Assembly (NCBI GenBank): GCA_003140215.1
Contig: PLJL01000004.1
Coordinates: forward strand, 1,708,192-1,772,191
Origin: Vulcanimicrobiota bacterium
GTDB lineage: Bacteria > Vulcanimicrobiota > Vulcanimicrobiia > Vulcanimicrobiales > Vulcanimicrobiaceae
DNA length: 64,000 nt
Direction of reading: 5' to 3'
Position 1 is the first letter of the stretch, and every line of letters starts with the position of its first letter. Of the stretch, positions 24,034 to 32,880 are shown piece by piece. The notes below the pieces were generated by a model. That model did not search any database. It saw only the letters and a list, made by a program, of their open reading frames with translations, and was not told where the DNA came from. A program made the translations under genes and the position numbers.

Positions 24034-25258
24034 AACGACACCTCGTCGCGCGGCGGTGATCTTCGTCTTCATCACCGTCGCACTCGACATGATCGCGCTG
24101 GGCGTGATCGCACCGGTCTTCGTCCCGCTCATCGAAGGCTTCATGCACAACGACGTCGAGCGCGCCGCCGCGGTCGTGGGCGCGTTCGGCACGGTCTTCG
24201 CGCTGATGCAGTTCTTCTGGGCGCCGTTCCTGGGGGTGCTCTCCGACCGCTTCGGGCGCCGGCCGGTCATCATCGTGTCGAACCTCGGCATGGCCGTCGA
24301 CTACGCGGTCATGGCGCTCGCGCCGAACCTCTTCTGGCTGTTGGCCGGCCGGATCGTCTCGGGCGTCACGTCGGCGAGCGCGACGGCGGCGGGCGCGTAC
24401 ATCGCCGATGTGACGCCGGCGGAGAAGCGCGCCGGTGCGTTCGGGATGATCGGTGCCGCGTTCGGGATCGGATTCGTGCTAGGCCCGGCGCTAGGCGGGC
24501 TATGCGGGCAGATCGATCCGCGGCTGCCGTTCTGGGTCGCCGGCGCGCTGTGCCTGCTCAACGGGATCTACGGCGCCTTCGTGCTGCCCGAATCGCTGTC
24601 ACGCGAACATCGCGCCATGCGCTTCATGTGGGCCAAAGCAAATCCGCTCGGCGCGCTGCGGTTGCTGCGCAGCCATCCGGAATTGAGCGCGGTCGCGGCC
24701 TCGACGTTTCTGAGCACGCTGGCCGGGATCGTGATGCAATCGACCTGGGTGCTCTACGTCACCTTCCGCTTCGGCTGGGGGCCCGGCGCGACGGGAGCCT
24801 CGCTCGCGCTCATCGGGATCTGCTCGTCGGTCGCGCAGGTCGCAGTCGTCGGTGCGTACGTGAAACGCTTCGGCGAGCGCGTCGCGCTCTTTTCGGGGAT
24901 CGCGTTCGGGGCGATCGCCCTGGTGATTTGCGGTTGGGCGCCCAACGGCTGGCTGTTCTGCGTCGGGATCGTCCCGCTGTGTCTATGGTCGCTGGCGCCC
25001 GCCGCCGGACAAGCGATGATGAGCCGCCGCGTGACGCCGCAGGAGCAGGGTGAGTTGCAAGGCGCCATCGGTTCGATACGCGGCCTCGCCGCGCTGTTCG
25101 GCCCGTTGATCTTTACCACCGCGTTCGCAATCGGGGTCGCCCGCGGCGTACCCGGCGCAGCCTGGTTTTTGGGCGCGGCGATCATCTGCGCGGCCGTACT
25201 CCCGGTCCTGCGCGAGCACGGAAAAGAAGAAGAACCCGCAGTCGCCGGCGCGGCGTAG
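24017..25258 (+). CDS. MFS drug exporter, TetA-like
   Basis: 413 residues from the GTG at 24017, which has AAGGAG seven bases upstream; an ATG at 23987 in the same frame is possible. About twelve membrane helices. MFS motif A, GVLSDRFGRRPV, lies between helices 2 and 3, and a GxxxGPxxGG antiporter motif (GFVLGPALGGL) is in helix 5. These are marks of proton-driven 12-helix drug exporters of the TetA type. It overlaps tetR by 17 bases and is likely induced by its substrate. Confidence 0.9.
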   Translation: MQGAAETTPRRAAVIFVFITVALDMIALGVIAPVFVPLIEGFMHNDVERAAAVVGAFGTVFALMQFFWAPFLGVLSDRFGRRPVIIVSNLGMAVDYAVMALAPNLFWLLAGRIVSGVTSASATAAGAYIADVTPAEKRAGAFGMIGAAFGIGFVLGPALGGLCGQIDPRLPFWVAGALCLLNGIYGAFVLPESLSREHRAMRFMWAKANPLGALRLLRSHPELSAVAASTFLSTLAGIVMQSTWVLYVTFRFGWGPGATGASLALIGICSSVAQVAVVGAYVKRFGERVALFSGIAFGAIALVICGWAPNGWLFCVGIVPLCLWSLAPAAGQAMMSRRVTPQEQGELQGAIGSIRGLAALFGPLIFTTAFAIGVARGVPGAAWFLGAAIICAAVLPVLREHGKEEEPAVAGAA

Positions 25259-25268
25259 ATCTGCGAAA

Positions 25269-25296
25269 GAGGCCGCCGAATCGCTCCGGCGGCCTC
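25269..25296. terminator. bidirectional terminator-like hairpin
   Basis: GAGGCCGCC (25269-25277) pairs perfectly with GGCGGCCTC (25288-25296) around ten bases, between the convergent MFS and SEC-C genes. There is no run of T on either side, so efficiency is uncertain. Confidence 0.5.
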
Positions 25297-25335
25297 GCAC
25301 TCACTCGCGGAAAGAAGTAGGCTCGCTCGACGCCG

Positions 25336-25549
25336 TCATAGCGGCCGCTGCGCATACAGCACTTCTTGAAACCGGCGGCCGGAGCCGCAAATGCAGGGAT
25401 CGTTGCGACCGAGCTTTTCGATGAGCTCTTTGTCGCCGTGCACGAAGCGGTCGCCGCGCTTGACGTGCGTTTCGGACGGGTAGCCCTTGCGGCGCTTGCT
25501 AGAGCGCGTAAAAGCTGGGCAGTTCGTCGTAGTCGATGTCGTGTCGCAT
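25336..25549 (-). pseudogene. SEC-C zinc-motif protein with two apparent frameshifts
   Basis: GGAGG lies seven bases before the ATG at 25549, which opens [16 protein letters not shown] and then hits TAG. Shifting by one base continues with [16 protein letters not shown] and ends [14 protein letters not shown], the SEC-C motif start. A second one-base shift restores [12 protein letters not shown], completing the CxC...CC zinc ligands, which the unshifted frame loses. The parts fit one short SEC-C protein of about 80-90 residues. Two independent +1 shifts suggest decay, though sequencing errors cannot be excluded. SEC-C motifs bind zinc and occur on SecA and on many small proteins of unknown role. 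Confidence 0.6.
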
Positions 25550-25610
25550 GGTAGACCCTCCTGTGACAACGCCGCCTACGCTACACGAAGCTGCCCGTAG
25601 CGTCAAGCCC

Positions 25611-26339
25611 TCATAGCTTCGCGGCGGCTTGGGCGTCGACGAACCAGCGTAGGTCGCCCGCGCGCGGGTGGACGAGTTGAGCGGGGTACAAGTCGGGTTG
25701 TTTTGGCCCGTCGAGCACGGCGCGCAACGCGTCTGCCTTCTCGGCGCCGCCAGCGGTGATCGCGACGTTGCGCGCGTCGTTGATCGCGTGCGGCGTCAGC
25801 GTGATCCGCCACTTGCCGAGCTGCGGAACGTAGTGCGCGATGCAGCGCCTTTCCCGGTCGATCGCCCCGACGGTGCCGGGGAACAGTGAAGCGGTGTGTC
25901 CCTCGGGCCCCATCCCCAGCAACACGAGATCGAGCCGCGGGCGTTCGCCCAGTTGGAGGTGGAGCACCGCGTCGTAGTCAGCCGCCGCTGCCCCCGGATC
26001 GTCTTCGCCGCGCATGCGATGAACGCAACCGCCATCGATCCCCAAGCGGTCGAGCAGCGTCTCGCGGTTCATCTTGTAGTTGGAATCCGGATCGCTCGGC
26101 GGGACGCAGCGCTCGTCACCGAACCAAAAGACGACCCGGCCCCACTCGACGCTCGAGCGTCGCGGCTCGGCGACCAGCAGCGCATTGATCGCGCGCGGCG
26201 TCGAGCCGCCGGCTAGCGCGACGTGCGCAAGGTCGCGCTGCGCGAGCGTTGCCCGCACCAGCGCAACCACGTGGTCGGCCACTGCCGCGGCGAGCGCTGC
26301 CGAATCGGGCAGAACGGCGACGTGCTGACGCTCCGCCAT
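25611..26339 (-). CDS. pgl: 6-phosphogluconolactonase
   Basis: 242 residues from the ATG at 26339; the open frame runs on to 27143, but that is an antisense-like Arg-rich extension overlapping opcA. Family marks are VALAGGSTPRAI near 42-53, WFGDERCVPPSDPDSNYKM near 72-90 and LGMGPEGHTASLFPG near 138-152, the sugar-phosphate binding loops of the DevB/Pgl type. It hydrolyses 6-phosphogluconolactone to 6-phosphogluconate, step two of the oxidative pentose-phosphate pathway. It is the last gene of the tkt-tal/pgi-gnd-zwf-opcA-pgl operon, eight bases after opcA. Confidence 0.93.
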   Translation of the reverse strand: MAERQHVAVLPDSAALAAAVADHVVALVRATLAQRDLAHVALAGGSTPRAINALLVAEPRRSSVEWGRVVFWFGDERCVPPSDPDSNYKMNRETLLDRLGIDGGCVHRMRGEDDPGAAAADYDAVLHLQLGERPRLDLVLLGMGPEGHTASLFPGTVGAIDRERRCIAHYVPQLGKWRITLTPHAINDARNVAITAGGAEKADALRAVLDGPKQPDLYPAQLVHPRAGDLRWFVDAQAAAKL

Positions 26340-26347
26340 CGGCGCTG

Positions 26348-27340
26348 CTATCCGAGCAGCGGCGCCGCGGCGCGTAGCACCGACTCGAACAGCTCGTCGG
26401 GTTGCGTTTCCAGCACGGCGCGTTCGAGCAGCGACGCGTTGTCGATGGCGCGCAGCGGTACGAGCTGCGGTTCGCGTGCGTGTTCGCCTTCGGCCCAGAA
26501 GCGCACGACGCCGGGGTCTTCGGTGACCTCGCCGTGGTACCACGACTTCGCGCTGTCGAGGCAGATGCTTTGGACGCGGCGGATGTCGCCGACCCGCCGC
26601 CGTTCGAAGGTCACCGTGCGGCCTGCACGGTCGGTGAAGGCATCCCGGCCCGCCGCGGTCCAGCCCAAGCTGCCGGCCAGCCAAGCGCCGAGGTAAAAGG
26701 CTTCGGAATCGGATCCGCTCGCAATGAAGAGACGGCGAATCGCGTACACCTCGGTCTGCAGCTGGGGATCGTCGAAGAAGTTTGCGATCACGTCCTGCCA
26801 CGGCCGCAGCCGCATCCAAGCCAGATCGCGCAGCTCCACCTCGGGATGCTCTTGATGGAACGCGATGATCTTCTCCATCGCCGATGCATCGCGAGCCGCG
26901 CCCGACGAGTCGAAGAGCAACGTGCTCACCGACGGCAATAAGGCGTAGAAGATCTCGCGGCTGGCTTCCTTCATCCCGCTCCACCACAGAATGGTCGGAA
27001 CGCCGGTCTTGCTCAGCGCCGTCACGTATCCGAGAATCGCCGGCGCGTCGATGCAGGACACGTCGAGCTGGACCCGTTCGCCTTGGACCGTGAACTCGAC
27101 CGGTGCGGCGCGCTCGCCCGTTGTGAGGACGGCTTCGTTGCACTCGCCGGTGTGGTCGAGCACGATGGTCAACGACGGGTACTTGTCGCTGAGCATCGCG
27201 GTGCGCTCGAGGATCCAGGCGCGCCGGTCGGGGTCGTCGATCCAGACCACGAAGTTCATCGTCGAGGCCGTGAGCTTCGTGCGGTTGAGCTCGTTGCGGA
27301 TCTCGTCGAGCGAGGTTGCAATCGTCGACGACTCGTTCAT
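26348..27340 (-). CDS. opcA: glucose-6-phosphate dehydrogenase assembly protein OpcA
   Basis: 330 residues from the ATG at 27340, which overlaps the zwf stop as ATGA; another ATG four codons upstream is possible. It matches the OpcA family in its length and in stretches such as RTKLTASTMNFVVWIDD near the start, GVPTILWWSG near 125-134 and DLAWMRLRPWQ near 185-195. In cyanobacteria and actinobacteria OpcA is needed for assembly or redox activation of Zwf. Its position directly between zwf and pgl supports that role here. Confidence 0.9.
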   Translation of the reverse strand: MNESSTIATSLDEIRNELNRTKLTASTMNFVVWIDDPDRRAWILERTAMLSDKYPSLTIVLDHTGECNEAVLTTGERAAPVEFTVQGERVQLDVSCIDAPAILGYVTALSKTGVPTILWWSGMKEASREIFYALLPSVSTLLFDSSGAARDASAMEKIIAFHQEHPEVELRDLAWMRLRPWQDVIANFFDDPQLQTEVYAIRRLFIASGSDSEAFYLGAWLAGSLGWTAAGRDAFTDRAGRTVTFERRRVGDIRRVQSICLDSAKSWYHGEVTEDPGVVRFWAEGEHAREPQLVPLRAIDNASLLERAVLETQPDELFESVLRAAAPLLG

Positions 27341-28896
27341 ATCTTGCGCCATTCGCGACCGTCCATCGCGAGCATGCGGTCTGCCGAGGGCGGTCCCTGG
27401 CTGCCGGCGTGGTAGTTGGGGAAGCTCTCGTCGGCGGTGTCCAGCCAGCGCTCGAGCAGCGGCATCACCTGCTCCCAGGCGTGCTCGACCGCATCCCAGC
27501 GCGTGAAGAGGGTCGCGTCTCCCCGCATGGCGTCGCCGATGAGCCGCTCGTACGCGGGCGCGGAAACGACCCCGAAGCCGGTGCCGTAATTGAAGTCCAT
27601 CGAGACCGAGCGGATGTGCATCTTCGGCCCCGGCACCTTGGCGTTGAAGCGCAGCGAGACGCCTTCCTCGGGCTGGATCTTCATCACCAGCGTGTTGTTC
27701 TCGAGCGTGTCGCCGACGTCCCCGAAGAGCCGGTGCGGGATGGGCTTGAAGCGAATCGCGATCTCCGAGGTCTTGTGCGTCAAGCGTTTCCCCGAGCGCA
27801 GGTAGAACGGGACGTCGGCCCAGCGCCAGTTGTCGATGAGCAGCTTCACCGCAGCGTAGGTCTCGGTGTTGGAGTCGGGGCGAACATCGGGCTCCTCACG
27901 ATAACCCGGCACGGGCTTACCGCCGATGGAACCGGCGTCGTACTGGCCCCGGGCGGCGTCGAGCGACAGCCGCCCGCGCTCGAACGGGCGCAGCGCGCAC
28001 AGCACCTTGTACTTCTCGTCGCGGATCGCGTCGGCAGCCGCCGAGACCGGCGGTTCCATCGCGACGAGCGCCAGCAGGTTCATGACGTGGTTCTGGATCA
28101 TGTCGCGCAGCGCACCGGCATTGTCGTAGTAGCCGCCGCGTAGCTCGACGCCGACGGTCTCCGCCGCGGTGATCTGCACCGAATCGACGTAGCGGCGGTT
28201 CCAGAGCGGCTCGAAGATGACGTTGGCGAAGCGCAGCGCCATGATGTCCTGAACCGGCTCTTTGCCGAGGTAGTGGTCGATCCGGTAGACGTGCTTTTCC
28301 TCGAAAACCTTCGACACTTCGGCCTGCAGCGCGCGCGCCGAGTCGAGATCGGTCCCGAAGGGCTTCTCGATGATGATCCGCGTCCAACCCGCGGGGCTGT
28401 CTTTGGGACCTAAGCCGGCCTTGTCGAGCTGCTCGACGATCTGCGCGAAGACCGACGGCGGCGTGCTCAGGTAGAAGAGGCGGTTCCCGCCGGTGCCGAG
28501 CTCCTTGTCGTTGCGCTCGAGCCGCTGGCGCAATTTGTGGAAGCCGTTCGTGTCGTCGAACGTTCCCGAGACGTACGAGAGGTGCTTGGCGAAGTCGCTC
28601 CACAGCGGCTCCTTGGCCGGCCCGCTGCGCGAGAACTCGTCGATGCTCTTGTGCATTTCGTCGCGGAACTTGTCGTCGTCGTCGTCGGAGCGCGAGTAGC
28701 CGACGATTCCGTAGCTCGCCGGCAGGATGTCCTCGAGCCGCAGATTCCACATCGCCGGCATCAGCATGCGCGCCATGAGGTCGCCCGTCGCCCCGAAGAA
28801 GACGACGTTGCAGGGGTCGGCGATCCGGTTGGTGGCGAGGCCTTTGCGCAGCGGGTTCGCCGTGACGCCGTCGCCGGGCCGTGCGGTGGTAGTCAT
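27337..28896 (-). CDS. zwf: glucose-6-phosphate dehydrogenase
   Basis: 519 residues from the ATG at 28896 that overlaps the gnd stop (ATGA). The Rossmann motif is GATGDLM near 37-43, the substrate and catalytic motif RIDHYLGKE is near residue 208-216, and an EKPFGTDLDSA stretch precedes it. It oxidises glucose-6-phosphate to 6-phosphogluconolactone and yields NAD(P)H. Sequence upstream of 28896 in the same frame lies inside gnd and is not used. The partner OpcA follows directly. Confidence 0.95.
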   Translation of the reverse strand: MTTTARPGDGVTANPLRKGLATNRIADPCNVVFFGATGDLMARMLMPAMWNLRLEDILPASYGIVGYSRSDDDDDKFRDEMHKSIDEFSRSGPAKEPLWSDFAKHLSYVSGTFDDTNGFHKLRQRLERNDKELGTGGNRLFYLSTPPSVFAQIVEQLDKAGLGPKDSPAGWTRIIIEKPFGTDLDSARALQAEVSKVFEEKHVYRIDHYLGKEPVQDIMALRFANVIFEPLWNRRYVDSVQITAAETVGVELRGGYYDNAGALRDMIQNHVMNLLALVAMEPPVSAAADAIRDEKYKVLCALRPFERGRLSLDAARGQYDAGSIGGKPVPGYREEPDVRPDSNTETYAAVKLLIDNWRWADVPFYLRSGKRLTHKTSEIAIRFKPIPHRLFGDVGDTLENNTLVMKIQPEEGVSLRFNAKVPGPKMHIRSVSMDFNYGTGFGVVSAPAYERLIGDAMRGDATLFTRWDAVEHAWEQVMPLLERWLDTADESFPNYHAGSQGPPSADRMLAMDGREWRKI

Positions 28897-29789
28897 TCGG
28901 GTTTGATCGCGTGGCCGCCGAACTGATTGCGCAGCGCGGCGATGATCTTCGCGCTGAACGACTCTTCTTGGCGCGACACGAAGCGCGACATCAGCGACGC
29001 GGTGATGACCGGCGCGGGGACGTCCTCGTCGATCGCCGCCTGTACGGTCCAGCGCCCCTCGCCGGAGTCGGCGACCCAGCCCTTGACCTTGGCCAGGTCG
29101 GGGTCTTCCTTGAGCGCCAGCTCGAGCAGCTCGAGCAGCCACGAGCGCACGACCGAGCCGAAGCGCCAGATCGAAGCGAGCTGGTGCAGGTCGTAGTCGT
29201 ACTCGGATTTCTCGAGGATCTCAAAGCCCTCGCCGTACGCCGCGAGCATCCCGTACTCGATGCCGTTGTGCACCATCTTCGAGAAGTGCCCCGCGCCGCT
29301 GGGTCCGACGTGCGCGTAGCCGTCTTTGGGCGCGAGGGTTACGAAAATGGACTCGACGCGTTTCACGGCGTCGTCGTCACCGCCGACCATGAGGCAGTAG
29401 CCGTTGGCCAGGCCCCACACGCCGCCCGACGTGCCCGCGTCGACGAACGACACACGCTTGTCCTTGCAGCGCAGGTAGCGCTGCTTGGAGTCGGTCCAGC
29501 GGGAGTTGCCGCCGTCGATGATGACGTCGCCCGGCTGCAGGATTCCCAACAGATCGGTGATCGTGGAATCGGTGGGCTCACCGGCCGGCACCATGATCCA
29601 TACCGCGCGCGGGGCGCTCAGCTTCGAGCCCAGGTCCGCCAGCGACGTCGCGCCGACGGCGCCGTCGCCGACCGAGCGTTGGACCGCGCCGGGATCGCGG
29701 TCGTACGCGATCACCTGATGCCCACCACGGATCAACCGCGTTGTCATGTTCGCGCCCATGCGCCCCAACCCAATCATGGCGAGTTGCAT
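28893..29789 (-). CDS. gnd: 6-phosphogluconate dehydrogenase, decarboxylating (short form)
   Basis: 298 residues from the ATG at 29789, where MQLAMIGLGRMGANM begins the dinucleotide fold at once. The frame is open 12 codons further, but those are translated from repeat element c. The length and VDAGTSGGVWGLANGYC, VGPSGAGHFSKMVHNGIEYGM motifs fit the short GntZ/YqeC-type enzyme. After the second beta strand an Asp (AYDRDP) rather than the usual Asn-Arg of NADP enzymes hints at NAD use, which is inference. It makes ribulose-5-phosphate and CO2. Operon member upstream of zwf. Confidence 0.93.
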   Translation of the reverse strand: MQLAMIGLGRMGANMTTRLIRGGHQVIAYDRDPGAVQRSVGDGAVGATSLADLGSKLSAPRAVWIMVPAGEPTDSTITDLLGILQPGDVIIDGGNSRWTDSKQRYLRCKDKRVSFVDAGTSGGVWGLANGYCLMVGGDDDAVKRVESIFVTLAPKDGYAHVGPSGAGHFSKMVHNGIEYGMLAAYGEGFEILEKSEYDYDLHQLASIWRFGSVVRSWLLELLELALKEDPDLAKVKGWVADSGEGRWTVQAAIDEDVPAPVITASLMSRFVSRQEESFSAKIIAALRNQFGGHAIKPE

Positions 29790-29792
29790 TCT

Positions 29793-29902
29793 AACGGCGC
29801 TCCGCTCGCGCTGCGCGCTCCCCACGCGTCGCGTGGGCCCCCCGGGTCCGAGCTCGCAACGACCTGAGTTTACGCGGAAGATGCTGCTGCGCTCGCTCCA
29901 TC
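29793..29902 (-). repeat. 110-bp hairpin element, copy c (between tal-pgi and gnd)
   Basis: On the minus strand it starts GATGGAGCGAGCGCAG ten bases after the tal-pgi stop, folds centrally as CCCACGC-GAC-GCGTGGG and ends GGAGCGCCGTT three bases before the gnd ATG. It fills the whole intergenic gap and contributes the GGAG before gnd. Confidence 0.8.
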
Positions 29903-29912
29903 ACCATCATGC

Positions 29913-32768
29913 CTAGGCCTTCGCTGTTACGGCGGCTTCGAGGGCGGCGGCGAGCGCGGCGAGGCCGGCTTTGGCGTCGCCGGTGAAGTGCACGCGGATC
30001 CCGCGCCGGTCGCGCTTGTCGAGCGATTCGAAGTCGCCCAGCGCCTGCGAGCGCTGCAGGATCCGAAAGCCGACCATCCCCGGGATCGGGAGATCGAACG
30101 GCGGATCGTAGGTGATCTGGAAGAACACACCTTCGTGCGAACCGCCCTTGTGGAGCTGGCCGGTCGAGTGCAGGAAGCGCGGACCGAAACCGACCGTCGT
30201 GGCGACGTGCAGTGCGTCGCGCATCGTCGTGCGGATGCGTTGCAGCTGCGCGCTGTCGTCGCCGTCCATCGGGACGTAGGCGTTGAACGCGACGTAGTCA
30301 CCCGGCTTGATCTGGGCGGCGACTGCCGCAACTGCGCCCGGCAGATCGGCGCCCAACGGTGCGCCGCGCGAGCCGCTCAGCGCAAAGACGAGGGCGTCGT
30401 TGGTCTGCAGGTCCGGCTGCGCTTCGCTGAAGCTCCCTTCCGCCGCAAATTCGGCCAGCAGCCGCTTCGTGTTGTCCTTGGACTCTTGCACGTTGGGCTG
30501 ATCGAACGCGTCGATGCCCAGCACGGCGCCGGCGGCGGCGGTCGCGATCTCCCACAGATAGAACTGCTCGCCGATGTCGAGCGTGTCGCTCATCGCGAGG
30601 CGGATCACCGGATGCCCGGCCTCCTCGAGGGCGGCCAACCACGGCGCGACCGCTTCGTTCTCGTCCGGCAGTCCCGCGCCGACGTAGACGAAGACGCGGT
30701 CCCCGCCGTAGGCCGCGACGCTGCCGGGCGGCTCACCGTCGACGGGCACGATCCCGGTCCCGGATTTCCCGGTCGATTCCGCGATGAGCTGTTCGGCCCA
30801 GGCGCCGAAGGCCCGCACCGATGGATGCGCGACGATCGTGAGCTTGTCGCGGCCGTCCTTGGCTAGCGCACCGATCGCCGCCCCGAAGCGGACCCCGGGC
30901 GCATCGTACGCAGCGACGGTCGCCGCGTTGGCGTGCATGGCGTTGATCGCGCGGTCGAGGATCGCGGTGACATCGTAGCCGGCCAGCGCCGCCGGCACCA
31001 TTCCGAAGTACGAGAGCGCGGAATAGCGGCCGCCGATGTTGGGATCGTTGACGAAGACGCGCAAGAAACCGGTTTCGCGCGCCTCTTGCTCGAGCTTCGT
31101 GCCGGGATCGGTGATCGCGATGAAATGGCCGGCGGCATTGTTGACGCCGACCGCCTGCTGCGCGCGCTGGAAGAAGTAGCGGAAGAAGGCATCCGGCTCG
31201 GTCGTCGTCCCCGACTTGGAAGCGACGATGAACAGCGACTGCTCGATGTCGAGGCTGTCGTCGAGCGTCTTGATCTGTTGCGGGTCGGTGGAGTCGAGCA
31301 CGTGCAGCGCCGGGTAGCCCGCCGTCTGGCCGAAGGTGGCCCGCAGGATGTCGGGCGCTAGCGAGCTCCCGCCCATCCCCAGCACGACGACGTGGTCGAA
31401 GCGCTTGGCGCAGGTGCGAGCGAAGTCGCACAGCTCACCGCTCTGCGCGTGCGTCTGCTGCGCGATCTCGACCCAGCCCAGAGCGTGCTTGATGATCTCG
31501 ACGTGTTCGGGAGCGGTGGACCACGGGGACGCATCGTGCGTCCAGAGCTTGCGCAGGAAATCGCTCTGGGCGAGCGTGTCCAGCGCGGCGTCGGCAGCCG
31601 CGGCGGCCGCGCCTAGGGCGAGCCCCACGCGCGGCGGGGCGCCGCTGCGCAATTTGGCGAGCTTGCTCTGGATCGCGTCGAGCATCGCGTTGAACGAGTC
31701 TTCGAATGCCTTCACGCCGTCGGCGACGAGCGTCTCGGTGACGTCGTAGAGCGAGATCTGCGCCTTGGCGAGGCCCTCGACCACGGCGCGGGCGCCGTCG
31801 ACGTCTTCCATGACGGTGTTGGCCACGATCTTGCCGTGGTCGAGCATCGCCTCGAGCGTGTTCGGCGGAACGGTGTTGACGGTATCGCGCCCGATGAGGT
31901 TCTCGACGTACATCAGATCCGGGTAGGCGGGGTTTTTCGTGGAGGTAGAAGCCCACAGCGGGCGCTGTACGTGCGCGCCCTTGGCCCGCAGCTTGTCGAA
32001 CCGTTCGGAGCCGACCAGCTTGAGGAAGCGCGCATAGGTCAGCTTCGTGCTGGCGATCCCGGCTTTGCCCAGCAGCGAGTCGAGGTGTTCGCCAGCGTCG
32101 ATCTTGGCTTGCAACTTCTTGTCGACAGCGTTGTCGATGCGGGATACGAAGACCGACGCGACCGACGCGATTCCATCGACGGGCTGCCCCTTGGCGACGC
32201 GCTCTTCGAGCCCTTCGATGTAGGCGTTCGCCGCGTCTTCGTAACGGTCGACGGAGAACAGCAGCGTCACGTTGATGTTTATCCCGGCCGCAATCGACGC
32301 CTTGATCGCCGGAACGCCGGCGGCGGTTCCGGGGATCTTGATCATGACGTTGGGCCGGTCGACCGCCTTCCATAGGCGTTGCGCGGCGGCGATCGTCCCC
32401 TGCGTGTCGTTGGCCAGCGTCGGCGGCACCTCGAGCGAGACGTAGCCGTCGAGCCCCTTGGTCGTATCCCACACGCTGCGGAAGAGATCGCAGGCGCTGC
32501 GGATGTCGCGAATCGCGAGATCCTCGAACACGGTCTGCGCGCTGCTCTCGTCGACGAGGGATTGCAGCTGCTCGTCGTAGTCCGAGCCGCTGCCGATCGC
32601 TTTCTCGAAGATCGTCGGATTCGAGGTCATCCCGCGCAGGCCGAGATCGATGAGCCGCTGCAGGTCGCCCGAGGCGAACATGCTGCGCCGGATGTTATCG
32701 AGCCAGATGCTCTGCCCGACGGCCGCCAATTCTTGAAGCTGGTTCAGGTTTGAAGGCGCTCCGCTCAC
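29913..32768 (-). CDS. tal-pgi: bifunctional transaldolase / glucose-6-phosphate isomerase
   Basis: 951 residues, GTG start. Residues 1-370 are transaldolase: DNIRRSMFASGDL, then MTSNPTIFEKAI, the Schiff-base Lys144 in MIKIPGTAAG and a WASTSTKNP motif near 272-280. Residues about 385-951 are glucose-6-phosphate isomerase: VVLGMGGSSLAPDIL and SKSGTTTEPDAF phosphate loops and a C-terminal lobe. The fusion is known from other bacteria and joins sugar interconversion with hexose-phosphate recycling. The first codons (MSGAP) are translated from repeat element d. Both activities fit the surrounding pentose-phosphate operon. Confidence 0.95.
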   Translation of the reverse strand: MSGAPSNLNQLQELAAVGQSIWLDNIRRSMFASGDLQRLIDLGLRGMTSNPTIFEKAIGSGSDYDEQLQSLVDESSAQTVFEDLAIRDIRSACDLFRSVWDTTKGLDGYVSLEVPPTLANDTQGTIAAAQRLWKAVDRPNVMIKIPGTAAGVPAIKASIAAGININVTLLFSVDRYEDAANAYIEGLEERVAKGQPVDGIASVASVFVSRIDNAVDKKLQAKIDAGEHLDSLLGKAGIASTKLTYARFLKLVGSERFDKLRAKGAHVQRPLWASTSTKNPAYPDLMYVENLIGRDTVNTVPPNTLEAMLDHGKIVANTVMEDVDGARAVVEGLAKAQISLYDVTETLVADGVKAFEDSFNAMLDAIQSKLAKLRSGAPPRVGLALGAAAAAADAALDTLAQSDFLRKLWTHDASPWSTAPEHVEIIKHALGWVEIAQQTHAQSGELCDFARTCAKRFDHVVVLGMGGSSLAPDILRATFGQTAGYPALHVLDSTDPQQIKTLDDSLDIEQSLFIVASKSGTTTEPDAFFRYFFQRAQQAVGVNNAAGHFIAITDPGTKLEQEARETGFLRVFVNDPNIGGRYSALSYFGMVPAALAGYDVTAILDRAINAMHANAATVAAYDAPGVRFGAAIGALAKDGRDKLTIVAHPSVRAFGAWAEQLIAESTGKSGTGIVPVDGEPPGSVAAYGGDRVFVYVGAGLPDENEAVAPWLAALEEAGHPVIRLAMSDTLDIGEQFYLWEIATAAAGAVLGIDAFDQPNVQESKDNTKRLLAEFAAEGSFSEAQPDLQTNDALVFALSGSRGAPLGADLPGAVAAVAAQIKPGDYVAFNAYVPMDGDDSAQLQRIRTTMRDALHVATTVGFGPRFLHSTGQLHKGGSHEGVFFQITYDPPFDLPIPGMVGFRILQRSQALGDFESLDKRDRRGIRVHFTGDAKAGLAALAAALEAAVTAKA

Positions 32769-32861
32769 GCTGCGCGCCCCCCACGCATAGCGCGGGGCCC
32801 CCGGGTCCGAGTTCGCAACGACATGCCGGTACGCTCAGAATTGTTCTGCGCTCGCTCCATG
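32753..32861 (-). repeat. 110-bp hairpin element, copy d (between tkt and tal-pgi)
   Basis: On the minus strand it starts GATGGAGCGAGCGCAG 20 bases after the tkt stop, folds as CCCCGCGC-TAT-GCGTGGGG with a G-T wobble pair, and ends GTGAGCGGAGCGCCTT. That GTG is the start codon of tal-pgi, so the element supplies the first five codons of the enzyme. Confidence 0.8.
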
Positions 32862-32880
32862 ACCATGTTCTGCTCTTTCT

